Shown here piece after piece: positions 8,463 to 15,712 of a stretch of DNA of 64,000 nucleotides. Made by a program: the position numbers and the translations under genes. Within the stretch, counting starts at the first letter, position 1; every line of letters begins with the position of its first letter. Location of the stretch: the NCBI RefSeq assembly GCF_000447795.1, contig NZ_AUNI01000009.1, positions 310,001 through 374,000 of the forward strand, given 5' to 3'. This DNA is from Bacteriovorax sp. Seq25_V (GTDB taxonomy: Bacteria; Bdellovibrionota; Bacteriovoracia; Bacteriovoracales; Bacteriovoracaceae). The notes below the pieces were generated by a model, which did no database searches, was not told the origin of the DNA, and worked only from the letters and a program-made list of their open reading frames with translations.

Positions 8463-9264
8463 AATTCCAACGATTGTGCATTAGTTTTACTATTTTAATA
8501 TATTGTTCTGGAAATTCCTTCGAACCTTTTTCTAGGTTCATATGATAAGTATTCCAAGTTAAGTTCAGTTTTCCAAGTTCGAGTATGAACCATTTTGGTG
8601 AGTAGTTGTTGATCATTCTCTCTTCAAGTGGAGCAATAAAGTGAATTAAAAGTGCTTCAAATGTATCTTGGAGAGTTTCTGGAATGAGGTCAATAAAAAC
8701 AAAGTTGATAACGATATTAAATCGAATCACAGTATTGGATAGATCTGTGAAAAGTGGAGTGTAGGTTGTGTAGACAGTTGAGTTTACAATTTTCTTCAGT
8801 TCGAGATAGCGTTGAATTTGCGAATTTAAAACTTCAACATCATCAAGATGTTTTGTGAAAGACATATAGCCTGCAATATTATCATCTTTCAAAAAATCGC
8901 GATGAATACTTTCTTTACGAAGGGTTTGAATGTTCTTATCTACTTCGTAAGAGCTATTTAGTAGTGAAGAAACATCAACCTCGCAGTAAGCTTGTTCTTT
9001 TTGTTGCTGTTCACATTCTGTGAATTTTGCATTGTAGTCAAAAATAAATTTTAGGGCAGATTCGCGAAGTTTAATAATTGATGCGTGAATAGGAGAGAGC
9101 TTTTTAGCAATTAAATAGTATTCGGCCTTAATATTCTTAAGCTGAGGACGGATATAGCGATTATGTGCGTCCTTGTTTAGTTTTAATTTCTTTTCGTCAA
9201 ACTTAAAGTATGGGTAAGACGCAAAGATATTAAATGAGAATAGGAAAATAATTAAAAACTTCAT
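8440..9264 (-). CDS. Exported helical protein of unknown function
   Basis: The likely start is the ATG that gives a clean signal peptide (MKFLIIFLFSFNIFASYPYF). A TTG 36 bases upstream (9300) with a distant AGCAGG is an alternative and would add twelve residues. The mature part of about 260 aa is mostly long amphipathic helix with two cysteines (FTECEQQQ and AYCEVD). A hydrophobic stretch near the middle (VIRFNIVINFVFIDLI) might be a buried helix. No family is recognised. It probably shares an mRNA with the upstream 9305-9871 gene. Its 3' end overlaps the convergent membrane protein gene by 23 bases. Confidence 0.65.
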   Translation of the reverse strand: MKFLIIFLFSFNIFASYPYFKFDEKKLKLNKDAHNRYIRPQLKNIKAEYYLIAKKLSPIHASIIKLRESALKFIFDYNAKFTECEQQQKEQAYCEVDVSSLLNSSYEVDKNIQTLRKESIHRDFLKDDNIAGYMSFTKHLDDVEVLNSQIQRYLELKKIVNSTVYTTYTPLFTDLSNTVIRFNIVINFVFIDLIPETLQDTFEALLIHFIAPLEERMINNYSPKWFILELGKLNLTWNTYHMNLEKGSKEFPEQYIKIVKLMHNRWNSILKLIF

Positions 9265-9304
9265 TAGCTTAATGATTGAAAACGTTGAAGCTTTTGTCAA
9301 CGAA

Positions 9305-9871
9305 TTAACCTGCTAGCTTGTAGTCTTCACTCTCTGAATACATTTTAATTTTCAGGTAAACAGGCTGCTTTGAGATACTTTCAAGTTTTGAAAACCAGCA
9401 ATCACAGTTACCATCAAGCTTGATTTGAATATTTTTAAAATTCTTATGATTTTTAGCCAGGTTTTTTGGAAATAGCCTAAGTGGAGATGATGACAGTTTA
9501 AAAATTACTTCGTGATCATTATTAATTCTTCCGGAGTAGATTGCAGTTAAACAAATAAATGTTCCTGCATCCGAAGCTTCAATTTCAATTGGACCATGCT
9601 CTGCATTTGTAGAGTTGATAATATTCACAAGTTCATTTGAGTAACGCGTGATCTCTAATGGACATAAATGTTGAAATTGGCGAATGATCTTACGATGATT
9701 TGAGCTAAGCTCTCTTTTTTCATTTTCTTGAAAATTAAAATCTTTAAATCCGTGCATAACGACTTGATCGAGGGGAATACTAGGGGTATCAAATTTAAAG
9801 TTAATTGATTTCTTTGGACCTTTCGATCTGTTAAGAGTGATTTTTCCTTTAAAGATATTCTGCTCAGTCAT
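9305..9871 (-). CDS. Cytoplasmic protein of unknown function
   Basis: The start is placed at the ATG preceded by GAGGAGA on the minus strand; the frame extends to 9925 but without a ribosome site. The 188-aa product (MTEQNIFKGKITLNRSKGPK...) has no signal peptide or membrane helix. It alternates short beta-like segments (FICLTAIYSGRI, EVIFKLSSSPLRLFP, VYLKIKMYSE) with charged loops and holds a CDCWF motif near the C-terminus. The strand pattern is loosely like PilZ or other small beta-barrel effectors, but the diagnostic RxxxR and D/NxSxxG motifs are absent, so no assignment is made. It is probably co-transcribed with the exported protein gene downstream. Confidence 0.65.
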   Translation of the reverse strand: MTEQNIFKGKITLNRSKGPKKSINFKFDTPSIPLDQVVMHGFKDFNFQENEKRELSSNHRKIIRQFQHLCPLEITRYSNELVNIINSTNAEHGPIEIEASDAGTFICLTAIYSGRINNDHEVIFKLSSSPLRLFPKNLAKNHKNFKNIQIKLDGNCDCWFSKLESISKQPVYLKIKMYSESEDYKLAG

Positions 9872-10029
9872 GTTGTCTCCTCGATAATTTTCTTTTCGGT
9901 GAGAAACCCTACTAATTTTAGACATTATTATAACAAATTACTAAGGTAATGAAATTTATTGAATGGAAACATATAATTTTGGGGGGTTATGACTTCTTAT
10001 GAGATTGGAAATGATATTAAAATCTGCCC

Positions 10030-10064
10030 AAAATAAGAAAGGCCAAGAAATTTCTTTCTTGGCC
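10030..10064 (-). terminator. Rho-independent terminator
   Basis: A perfect 10-bp stem (GGCCAAGAAA / TTTCTTGGCC, 10041-10064) is followed on the minus strand by TTTCTTATTTT. It ends the small exported protein gene at 10106-10534. Confidence 0.85.
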
Positions 10065-10105
10065 TACACGCAAACTTTATTGAACATCCCTGGAGGGATT
10101 AGAAC

Positions 10106-10534
10106 TTATTTACAGTTTGGAACTTCGAATAGTTCAGTTCTGATTAGTTTTTCAGATGAGCTATTTCTTGTTTCAGTAACTTTGTAGAACTCAACTTTAG
10201 ATACCATTGGGTAAGATTTAGCAACTTTTTCAAATTTTACACAATCTTGATTTCTGTTACCGTACTGAACACATACGTTTTGTACGTAATCAACTGGAGT
10301 AACTAGGAACTTCTTTTCAGTTGGGATTCTAACTTCTCTTTCTTTTGAAGTTCTAACGATTTTGTAAAGTTGAACTTTAAAAGTTGTTTGAAGATCACCA
10401 TCGTTGTTTAAACAAGTGCTTGTAATTGGAACGATTGCACCTGGGAAAAGAACTGTGTTTGCAGACTCTCTTACATAAGTGTTTCTAGCAAATGAAGTAA
10501 CAGCAACTAAAGCAACTAAGATAAATTTTTTCAT
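10106..10534 (-). CDS. Small exported beta-rich protein of unknown function
   Basis: The ATG is preceded by AAAGGAG at good spacing. The 142-aa product has a signal peptide (MKKFILVALVAVTSFARN). Its mature part shows alternating beta-strand patterns with an apparent internal repeat: FKVQLYKIVRTSKERE and later KVEFYKVTETRNSSSEK. Five cysteines include TCLNND and a terminal PNCK. It resembles, weakly but over several positions, the secreted protein encoded after the HTH regulator (11550-12023), including a CL motif in the first half, a VxxYxV strand and a terminal NC. It diverges from the regulator gene across an operator-like repeat cluster, so it may be a regulatory target. No family is recognised. 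Confidence 0.72.
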   Translation of the reverse strand: MKKFILVALVAVTSFARNTYVRESANTVLFPGAIVPITSTCLNNDGDLQTTFKVQLYKIVRTSKEREVRIPTEKKFLVTPVDYVQNVCVQYGNRNQDCVKFEKVAKSYPMVSKVEFYKVTETRNSSSEKLIRTELFEVPNCK

Positions 10535-10648
10535 GTAATTCTCCTTTAAGGTTTGTTTATTTCTTCTCTTTTGAATTTCTTGTGTGAAGCAGTTCTAGGA
10601 TGGTCAAATCGACTTATCAATTTTTGTGGATAATAGGTTCATTTTTTA

Positions 10649-10717
10649 GGGACAAGTTCCAAACATCGGGCAAAAATTGGGACAAATACTAAATTTGTCC
10701 GAAAAATCGTCCAATTT
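10649..10717. promoter_or_regulatory. Operator-like inverted repeat cluster between divergent genes
   Basis: The gap between the exported protein gene (minus) and the HTH regulator (plus) holds GGACAAAT-5 nt-ATTTGTCC, a perfect 8-bp inverted repeat (10680-10700). It is nested inside a second one formed by AAATTGGGAC (10674-10683) and GTCCAATTT (10709-10717). A further GGGACAAG half-site lies at about 10649. Such nested dyads are typical operators for a dimeric HTH protein; autoregulation by the adjacent regulator is inference. Confidence 0.5.
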
Positions 10718-10767
10718 CTACAGGGTTTATTGAAAAGAGGTATTAAAGCAAGTTATAACAATTTCCA

Positions 10768-11553
10768 ATGTTTACTACCGAAAAAACACATTTTGATAGC
10801 CTTTCTGAGCAGGTTTCTCACGACCTGAGGAGTATTCTCTTCGAGTTCAAAGATGAGAAAATCGGTATGCGTATGCTTTCTTCTCGAATGGGAATACATG
10901 AGAAGACATTGAAGCGCTTAATCGCGCAAGACAATAAGCCTGGCTACCAAACTCTCTATAAGATCTATCGTGTTCTTACTCAGGCCAGAAACGATTCTGA
11001 GCTACTTGATAATGTTGCACCTTGTATTAAGGAAGCTCTAATAAAGGGCAATCCAAAGGTTCAAACAAATAAAGAAATTATTTTCTCTAGTGATCTGGAA
11101 GAAGAGTTATTACGTGATCGTTGTTTTAGCGAAATTTATTTTATGGCCGGCTGTGGCCCAATTGCTAAGGAATACATTGGTTTTCGTTTTGGTGAACACG
11201 GTATTGATACTCTAAAGAAGATGTTGAAGCTGCAGGTTCTCGACGTGGCCCGAGATGGAATGATTATTCTTGGGAAAAATCAGATTAATATATCCGCTGA
11301 GGCGATTAAGGTCTTAGGTCTTCATATGGTTGATCGATTTTCTAGACCAGAGAAGACCGATGATGCAGGAGAGAATTTCCTGGGAATATATGCAGAGGGA
11401 CTAAGTCCAGAAGCATATAACGAATGGCTCAAAATTGATGAAGAGGCTTATCGAAAGAAAATAGAATTATGTCGTGATAAGAAAAGTAGAGGAACGATTA
11501 GGGCCTTTACATTTATGACTACAGATAAAATGAACCCGGGAATGAAGAAATGA
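10768..11553 (+). CDS. Putative HTH transcriptional regulator
   Basis: The N-terminal 75 residues contain a helix-turn-helix-like segment (MRMLSSRMGIHEKTLKRLIA, about residues 34-53) followed by NKPGYQTLYKIYRVLTQ, the recognition helix pattern of XRE-like regulators. The C-terminal 180 residues are an all-helical domain (FMAGCGPIAKEYIGFRFG) with no named family; large effector-like domains fused to XRE heads are common in Bdellovibrionota. The ATG has no good Shine-Dalgarno. The stop overlaps the start of the next gene (ATGA), and lipA and lipB follow, so the regulator is the first cistron of a four-gene operon. The nested inverted repeat just upstream is a plausible autoregulatory operator. 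Its link to lipoate metabolism is suggested only by position. Confidence 0.72.
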   Translation: MFTTEKTHFDSLSEQVSHDLRSILFEFKDEKIGMRMLSSRMGIHEKTLKRLIAQDNKPGYQTLYKIYRVLTQARNDSELLDNVAPCIKEALIKGNPKVQTNKEIIFSSDLEEELLRDRCFSEIYFMAGCGPIAKEYIGFRFGEHGIDTLKKMLKLQVLDVARDGMIILGKNQINISAEAIKVLGLHMVDRFSRPEKTDDAGENFLGIYAEGLSPEAYNEWLKIDEEAYRKKIELCRDKKSRGTIRAFTFMTTDKMNPGMKK

Positions 11554-12023
11554 AGTTACTTACAATTTTACTTATGACAATTTCAGCTATTGCTGGTGTG
11601 GGCGATAGTGCTGGGGGAAGTTCTAAATCTTGGAATGATCTATATAAATTGAAAGATATTAAATACTATTTCGATCTTCCGACATATAAATTTGACGATG
11701 GGGTGAGATATCCTGCTCATAGGATTTGCCTAGAGGGTAATACTGTGAGATCTATTGAAAAGTATCAGCAACACTCTTTAGTGATTAGTAATGGTCGTGG
11801 AGATCAGATGGAGTGGGTCAAGGGAGAACTAGACTTTTCTCGTCGTCCTATTGAGGTACCAACTGATGATAACTCAAGAAATGATGTTAAGCTTGAAGAA
11901 GTTGTTAAAGTTTATAGGGTTCAAAAATTTGGCTCGAATAGAAATGGATTTACCTTTAGACGTGGAAAAGAGCTTTTTAGTAAGAAATTAGAAATTAAAA
12001 ATTGTGAAGAATACGATGAGTAA
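11550..12023 (+). CDS. Small exported protein in the lipA operon
   Basis: The start codon shares an ATGA with the stop of the regulator, implying translational coupling. The 157-aa product begins MKLLTILLMTISAIAGVGDS, a signal peptide. The mature part is beta-strand-rich with only two cysteines (RICLEG and a near-terminal KNCEE), which could form one disulphide. It looks distantly related to the exported protein encoded divergently at 10106-10534 (shared CL, VxxYxV and terminal NC pattern). No function can be proposed. It is odd to find an exported protein between a regulator and lipoyl synthase. Confidence 0.7.
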   Translation: MKLLTILLMTISAIAGVGDSAGGSSKSWNDLYKLKDIKYYFDLPTYKFDDGVRYPAHRICLEGNTVRSIEKYQQHSLVISNGRGDQMEWVKGELDFSRRPIEVPTDDNSRNDVKLEEVVKVYRVQKFGSNRNGFTFRRGKELFSKKLEIKNCEEYDE

Positions 12024-12026
12024 ATA

Positions 12027-13001
12027 ATGTACGACTATGACAAACAGCGAGAGCTAGTAAAAATAAAAAGAGAAAAAGCATCAGATGCTTTAAGAAGGAA
12101 AGCTGAGAAGGCTCCTGTAACGAGAGAGCGCAAGCCTGAATGGTTTAAAGTTCCACTTCCTAGTGGTGACAATTATCAAGATCTGAAAAAAAATCTAAGA
12201 GAAAATAAAATTTGGACAGTTTGTGAAGAAGCTAGCTGTCCTAACTTATCGGAGTGCTGGTCTGCGAAGACGGCAACAATGATGATTCTAGGTGGGACTT
12301 GTACTCGAGCCTGTAAGTTTTGTCACGTTGATACAGGAAACCCAAAAGGGCTAATTAACAAAGAAGAAATTGAAAACGCTGCCAAGATGGCAAAGATGAT
12401 GTCACTTAATTATTTGGTTATTACGAGTGTGGATCGTGATGATCTTCCTGACTTTGGGGCATCCCATTTTGCAGATGTTATTCGCTCGGTAAAAAATAAC
12501 CATTCATCAACATTAGTTGAAGTTTTGATTCCTGACTTCAATGGTGTTGAAGAGCACATGAAGACTTTAGGGGATGCTGATCCTTTTGTAATCGCTCAAA
12601 ATGTTGAGACAGTAAAACGTCTTACTTATGATGTGAGAGATCGTAGAGCAGGGTATGAGCAAACTCTTAATTGTTTAAAGTTTTATAAAGAGAATTACCC
12701 TCATATTTCGACGAAGACATCTCTCATGGTTGGACTTGGTGAAACTATTGAAGAGCTGATTGCATGTATGGATGATCTTAGGGCCGTTAATTGTGATATT
12801 ATTACTTTTGGGCAGTATTTAAGACCAACACCTCGACATCTTCCTGTTCAAAGGTATTACCGCCCTGAAGAATTTGAAGAACTCAAACGAATAGCTTATG
12901 AAAAAGGCTTTAAGTTTGTAGCAAGTGGACCTCTTGTTCGCAGTAGCTACAAGGCTGCGGACTATTTGAAACACTTGAGAGATCAGGGTCATCAAGTATG
13001 A
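12027..13001 (+). CDS. lipA: Lipoyl synthase
   Basis: The 324-aa radical-SAM enzyme carries both family clusters: the auxiliary 4Fe-4S site CEEASCPNLSEC (Cys66, 71, 77) and the SAM-binding CTRACKFC (Cys92, 96, 99). The C-terminal RSSYKA serine motif completes the auxiliary cluster. It inserts two sulphurs into octanoyl groups on E2 subunits and the glycine cleavage H protein. Length is usual for the family. The N-terminal extension of about 30 charged residues is somewhat long. It starts three bases after the preceding stop and overlaps lipB by four bases, so the pair works as one unit and would serve the E2 enzyme encoded at the start of the window. Confidence 0.98.
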   Translation: MYDYDKQRELVKIKREKASDALRRKAEKAPVTRERKPEWFKVPLPSGDNYQDLKKNLRENKIWTVCEEASCPNLSECWSAKTATMMILGGTCTRACKFCHVDTGNPKGLINKEEIENAAKMAKMMSLNYLVITSVDRDDLPDFGASHFADVIRSVKNNHSSTLVEVLIPDFNGVEEHMKTLGDADPFVIAQNVETVKRLTYDVRDRRAGYEQTLNCLKFYKENYPHISTKTSLMVGLGETIEELIACMDDLRAVNCDIITFGQYLRPTPRHLPVQRYYRPEEFEELKRIAYEKGFKFVASGPLVRSSYKAADYLKHLRDQGHQV

Positions 13002-13717
13002 AAATAATTGAAGGTCTTAATCTCGCCGATTTCGATTTAGAACTTTCTAACTTCATTCAAAAAGATGACCATACAGTTTTTGTGATTAAAGAAAATTGGG
13101 ATTATATGCTAGCCCATGATTTTCAAGAAGTAATCTTAGACCGAGTTTATGCAGATAAAACTCAACGAGTCTATATTATCTGCAATCATCCCCATTGCTT
13201 AACGCTTGGAAGGGGATTACAAAAGAAACTTACTCCTGATATTAGCTTGATTGACTTCGATGAGTCTCTTCGAGAGAAGCTTGATATTCCTATTCATAAT
13301 ATTAAGCGAGGTGGAGGTGTAACATTTCACTACCCAGGACAACTAGTTTTTTATCCTATAATAAGTTTAGAAAACCAAAAACTTGCTGTGATGGATTTTC
13401 TTCGCGGAACAATTAGAAAATTTAAAACAATTCTTGAAGAAAGATTTCATCTCGAAAATCTCGATGCTGACAATGAACTCATTGGACTCTGGTGTGGGAG
13501 TCGCAAGATTGCTTCAATGGGATTATCCACTCGTCGCTTTGTGACCTATCATGGCTTAGCACTGAATCTCTATCAAGACGAAAAAATGTCAAAGATTCTA
13601 AGAACTGTTTACCCCTGTGGACTTAGCGGAGCGATTTATCAATCAATAGATGAGCTTCTTCCTTTGGAAAGTGACCTTTTCAATAAAATAACCGACTCTT
13701 TAACTGCAAATATCTAG
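12998..13717 (+). CDS. lipB: Octanoyl-ACP:protein N-octanoyltransferase
   Basis: The ATGA overlap with lipA sets the start. The 239-aa product has the LipB signature RGGGVTFHYPGQLVFYPI, a catalytic Lys in SRKIASMGLS (Lys170) and the nucleophile Cys in YPCGLSGA (Cys207). It moves octanoyl from acyl carrier protein to lipoyl domains, the step before LipA. It is the last gene of the operon. About 100 bases separate it from the papain-like protease gene, and no strong terminator hairpin is visible there. Confidence 0.97.
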   Translation: MKIIEGLNLADFDLELSNFIQKDDHTVFVIKENWDYMLAHDFQEVILDRVYADKTQRVYIICNHPHCLTLGRGLQKKLTPDISLIDFDESLREKLDIPIHNIKRGGGVTFHYPGQLVFYPIISLENQKLAVMDFLRGTIRKFKTILEERFHLENLDADNELIGLWCGSRKIASMGLSTRRFVTYHGLALNLYQDEKMSKILRTVYPCGLSGAIYQSIDELLPLESDLFNKITDSLTANI

Positions 13718-13817
13718 CAAAACCTGTTCAATTATTCCACTTAACCATAAAGTCTCAATAAAACTAAATTATCTAAGTAAATTAATCGAAAAATATTTTG
13801 AGTTGAAGAGGTGTAAC

Positions 13818-15218
13818 TTGAAAAAATTTTTAATGATGACATTAGTGGGTTTAATTTCTACTTACTCTAAGGCACAGTTTGGAAATTGCCAGAAAAGTAA
13901 AATAGATATGATTGAATACCAATATGAAAAGGTTAGTCAGATTGCCGAGAAGCGAGATGTTTCCGTGCAGATGAGAACGATGAAGTATCTGGTGAATAGT
14001 TATTGTAAGGATAATAAGAAAATACTAGAGAACTTAGATCAAATAGAAATTCAAGGGCATCGCAATAATATTGAGTTTCTCGCAGAAGAAGTAAAGCGTG
14101 TTTCAAAATTTCGTTCACCTGAAGAAGAAATTAAGAGTTTAAAAGCTTCCTATGAGAAAACTAAGAAGTATGTTTCTACAAACTTTGACCAGCTTTACCT
14201 TGATGGGTTGATTAAAGAGGGGAAGAAGAATTCAAAACTTAAACAAAAGTCATGCTCGGCCATAGAAAATAGAAAGCCTCCTATTGCGAAATTAGATAAA
14301 TCTGGAAAAGTAGTTGAGAACTACATGAGAGACCAAGATACAATTGGTTGGTGTTATGCTTTCGTTGCTGCTGATCTCATATCAAGTAAGATTGGTCAGG
14401 AAGTTTCAGCAGTTGATATCGCTCAGACATATAATAAAGGTGATATTTATGAACTTTTTGGTTTTGAAGAATCTGAAATTGAATCAGGACTTGCTGTTGA
14501 TGCAGCTAATTTAGCTTTGGAAAAAGGTGTTTGCCTAGAAAATCAGGTTAGAAGTGATGACTTTGCTTACTCAAAAAATGGTGGAGACCTTCTTGAAGAA
14601 TTGAAAGCGATCGAAAAATTATATGATCAATACTACGACCGAGCAAGTTATAAGAAATATTTTTTATCGTTCAAAAAAGAGGGGAAAGATCTCGATAAAG
14701 CAGATACTCAGTTTTATAAGGATCTTGTTTGTTCAAAAATTGATCAGGAGTGGAGAGGTATTTTTCCAAATATCTCAGTCGAGACTCTTGTAGGTATTTT
14801 TTCAAAGGCCAGCTCGAGCAATAAGGCGATCGATGCTCTTATTGAGGCTTCTTGCAAGAAGAGGATTAAACCAAAACAGAAATTAACACTAAAAGAGATA
14901 AGGCATCACTTTCGTCCTGATGGTGAAGCTTTGATGAGTGAGCTTGATAAGCAGCTTGAGAAAGGGGACATGGTCGGTGTTGCATATTTTTCTGATATAC
15001 TTTCTGACAAATACGAGAACGCTGATGGAAGACATGCTAGTTCAATTGTTGCCAGAAAGTTTAATGAAAAGACGGGAAGTTGTGAGTATCTTCTAAGAAA
15101 CTCTTGGGGTACTGACTGCTATAGCTATGACGATTCTTATAAATGTGAGGATGGAAATATTTGGATTCCTGGAGAGTATATGACTCAAGCAATTTATGGA
15201 GTTCAATATTATGAATAA
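13818..15218 (+). CDS. Secreted papain-like (C1A) cysteine protease
   Basis: The start is the TTG preceded by AAGAGGTG (13806-13813); a TTG 15 bases earlier lacks a site. The 466-aa product has a signal peptide (MKKFLMMTLVGLISTYSKAQ) and a helical pro-like region of about 140 residues. A papain-type catalytic domain follows: DTIGWCYAF with the nucleophile Cys179 after Trp, GRHASSIV with His406, and LLRNSWGTDC with Asn428. The spacing between Cys and His is longer than in papain, indicating an insertion of about 100 residues. The long N-terminus may be an inhibitory propeptide. The gene's end overlaps the start of a small Cys-rich secreted protein. A role in digesting prey or processing surface proteins is inference. 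Confidence 0.85.
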   Translation: MKKFLMMTLVGLISTYSKAQFGNCQKSKIDMIEYQYEKVSQIAEKRDVSVQMRTMKYLVNSYCKDNKKILENLDQIEIQGHRNNIEFLAEEVKRVSKFRSPEEEIKSLKASYEKTKKYVSTNFDQLYLDGLIKEGKKNSKLKQKSCSAIENRKPPIAKLDKSGKVVENYMRDQDTIGWCYAFVAADLISSKIGQEVSAVDIAQTYNKGDIYELFGFEESEIESGLAVDAANLALEKGVCLENQVRSDDFAYSKNGGDLLEELKAIEKLYDQYYDRASYKKYFLSFKKEGKDLDKADTQFYKDLVCSKIDQEWRGIFPNISVETLVGIFSKASSSNKAIDALIEASCKKRIKPKQKLTLKEIRHHFRPDGEALMSELDKQLEKGDMVGVAYFSDILSDKYENADGRHASSIVARKFNEKTGSCEYLLRNSWGTDCYSYDDSYKCEDGNIWIPGEYMTQAIYGVQYYE

Positions 15219-15627
15219 AATAATTCTAATTTTGATGGCAATTGTATTAAACTTTTCTTTACGTGCAGAAATTTGTGGCAAAGGTGAGATCACATACTTT
15301 GATACAGGAAAAAAGATATCTAACTCTTTAAGCTTCTGCTTTGATAAGGACGAGCGAAGTGAGTTCATCTACTCTAAAGATTGTTCGAAACTTAAGTGTA
15401 AAGTTTTACAAAATCCCAAAGATAGACCAGTCGCTCTTATGAGATATAAATCGAGTATTGGTAGCCCTGGGTTTAAAGTGTGTCGAGAATTGGGTGGTAC
15501 ACCTCAAATTGTTGAGTTTTCTTTAAAGCAGAACACTGGCAAGCTTGGGCGTTGCATTTTCACAAATCAGACTTTCGTCTCGAACGATCTCTTAATGAAA
15601 CTTTGGAAAGGGTTTATTATCAAATAA
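15211..15627 (+). CDS. Small exported Cys-rich protein, possibly DUF333-like, coupled to the papain-like protease
   Basis: The ATG at 15211 has GGAG nine bases upstream and lies inside the end of the protease gene (8-base overlap), so translation is coupled. The 138-aa product has a signal peptide (MNKIILILMAIVLNFSLRAE) and about six cysteines. Its C-terminal third (FKVCRELGGTPQIVEF, then GRCIFTNQTFV) resembles the DUF333 pattern of small secreted proteins (C, GG, C-x-F). The resemblance is moderate. Because protease and small partner are translated together, an inhibitor or folding-partner role is attractive, but this is inference from gene order alone. Confidence 0.65.
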   Translation: MNKIILILMAIVLNFSLRAEICGKGEITYFDTGKKISNSLSFCFDKDERSEFIYSKDCSKLKCKVLQNPKDRPVALMRYKSSIGSPGFKVCRELGGTPQIVEFSLKQNTGKLGRCIFTNQTFVSNDLLMKLWKGFIIK

Positions 15628-15680
15628 ATAGCTTTTTCAAGTTTGGGGAAAGAAATTGTTTTATTAGATTCTAGTAGCTC

Positions 15681-15708
15681 AAAAAAAAGCCCCGCATATG
15701 CAGGGCCT
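15681..15708 (-). terminator. Rho-independent terminator of ileS
   Basis: The stem formed by GCCC-GCAT and ATGC-GGGC (one wobble pair on the minus strand) is followed on the minus strand by eight T, immediately downstream of ileS. Confidence 0.82.
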
Positions 15709-15712
15709 CGTT

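Noticed and set aside
9999..10187. Plus-strand frame of 62 codons opposite the small exported protein gene
   Set aside because: It covers the minus-strand terminator and the 3' end of a well-supported gene, has no ribosome site, and encodes no plausible protein.
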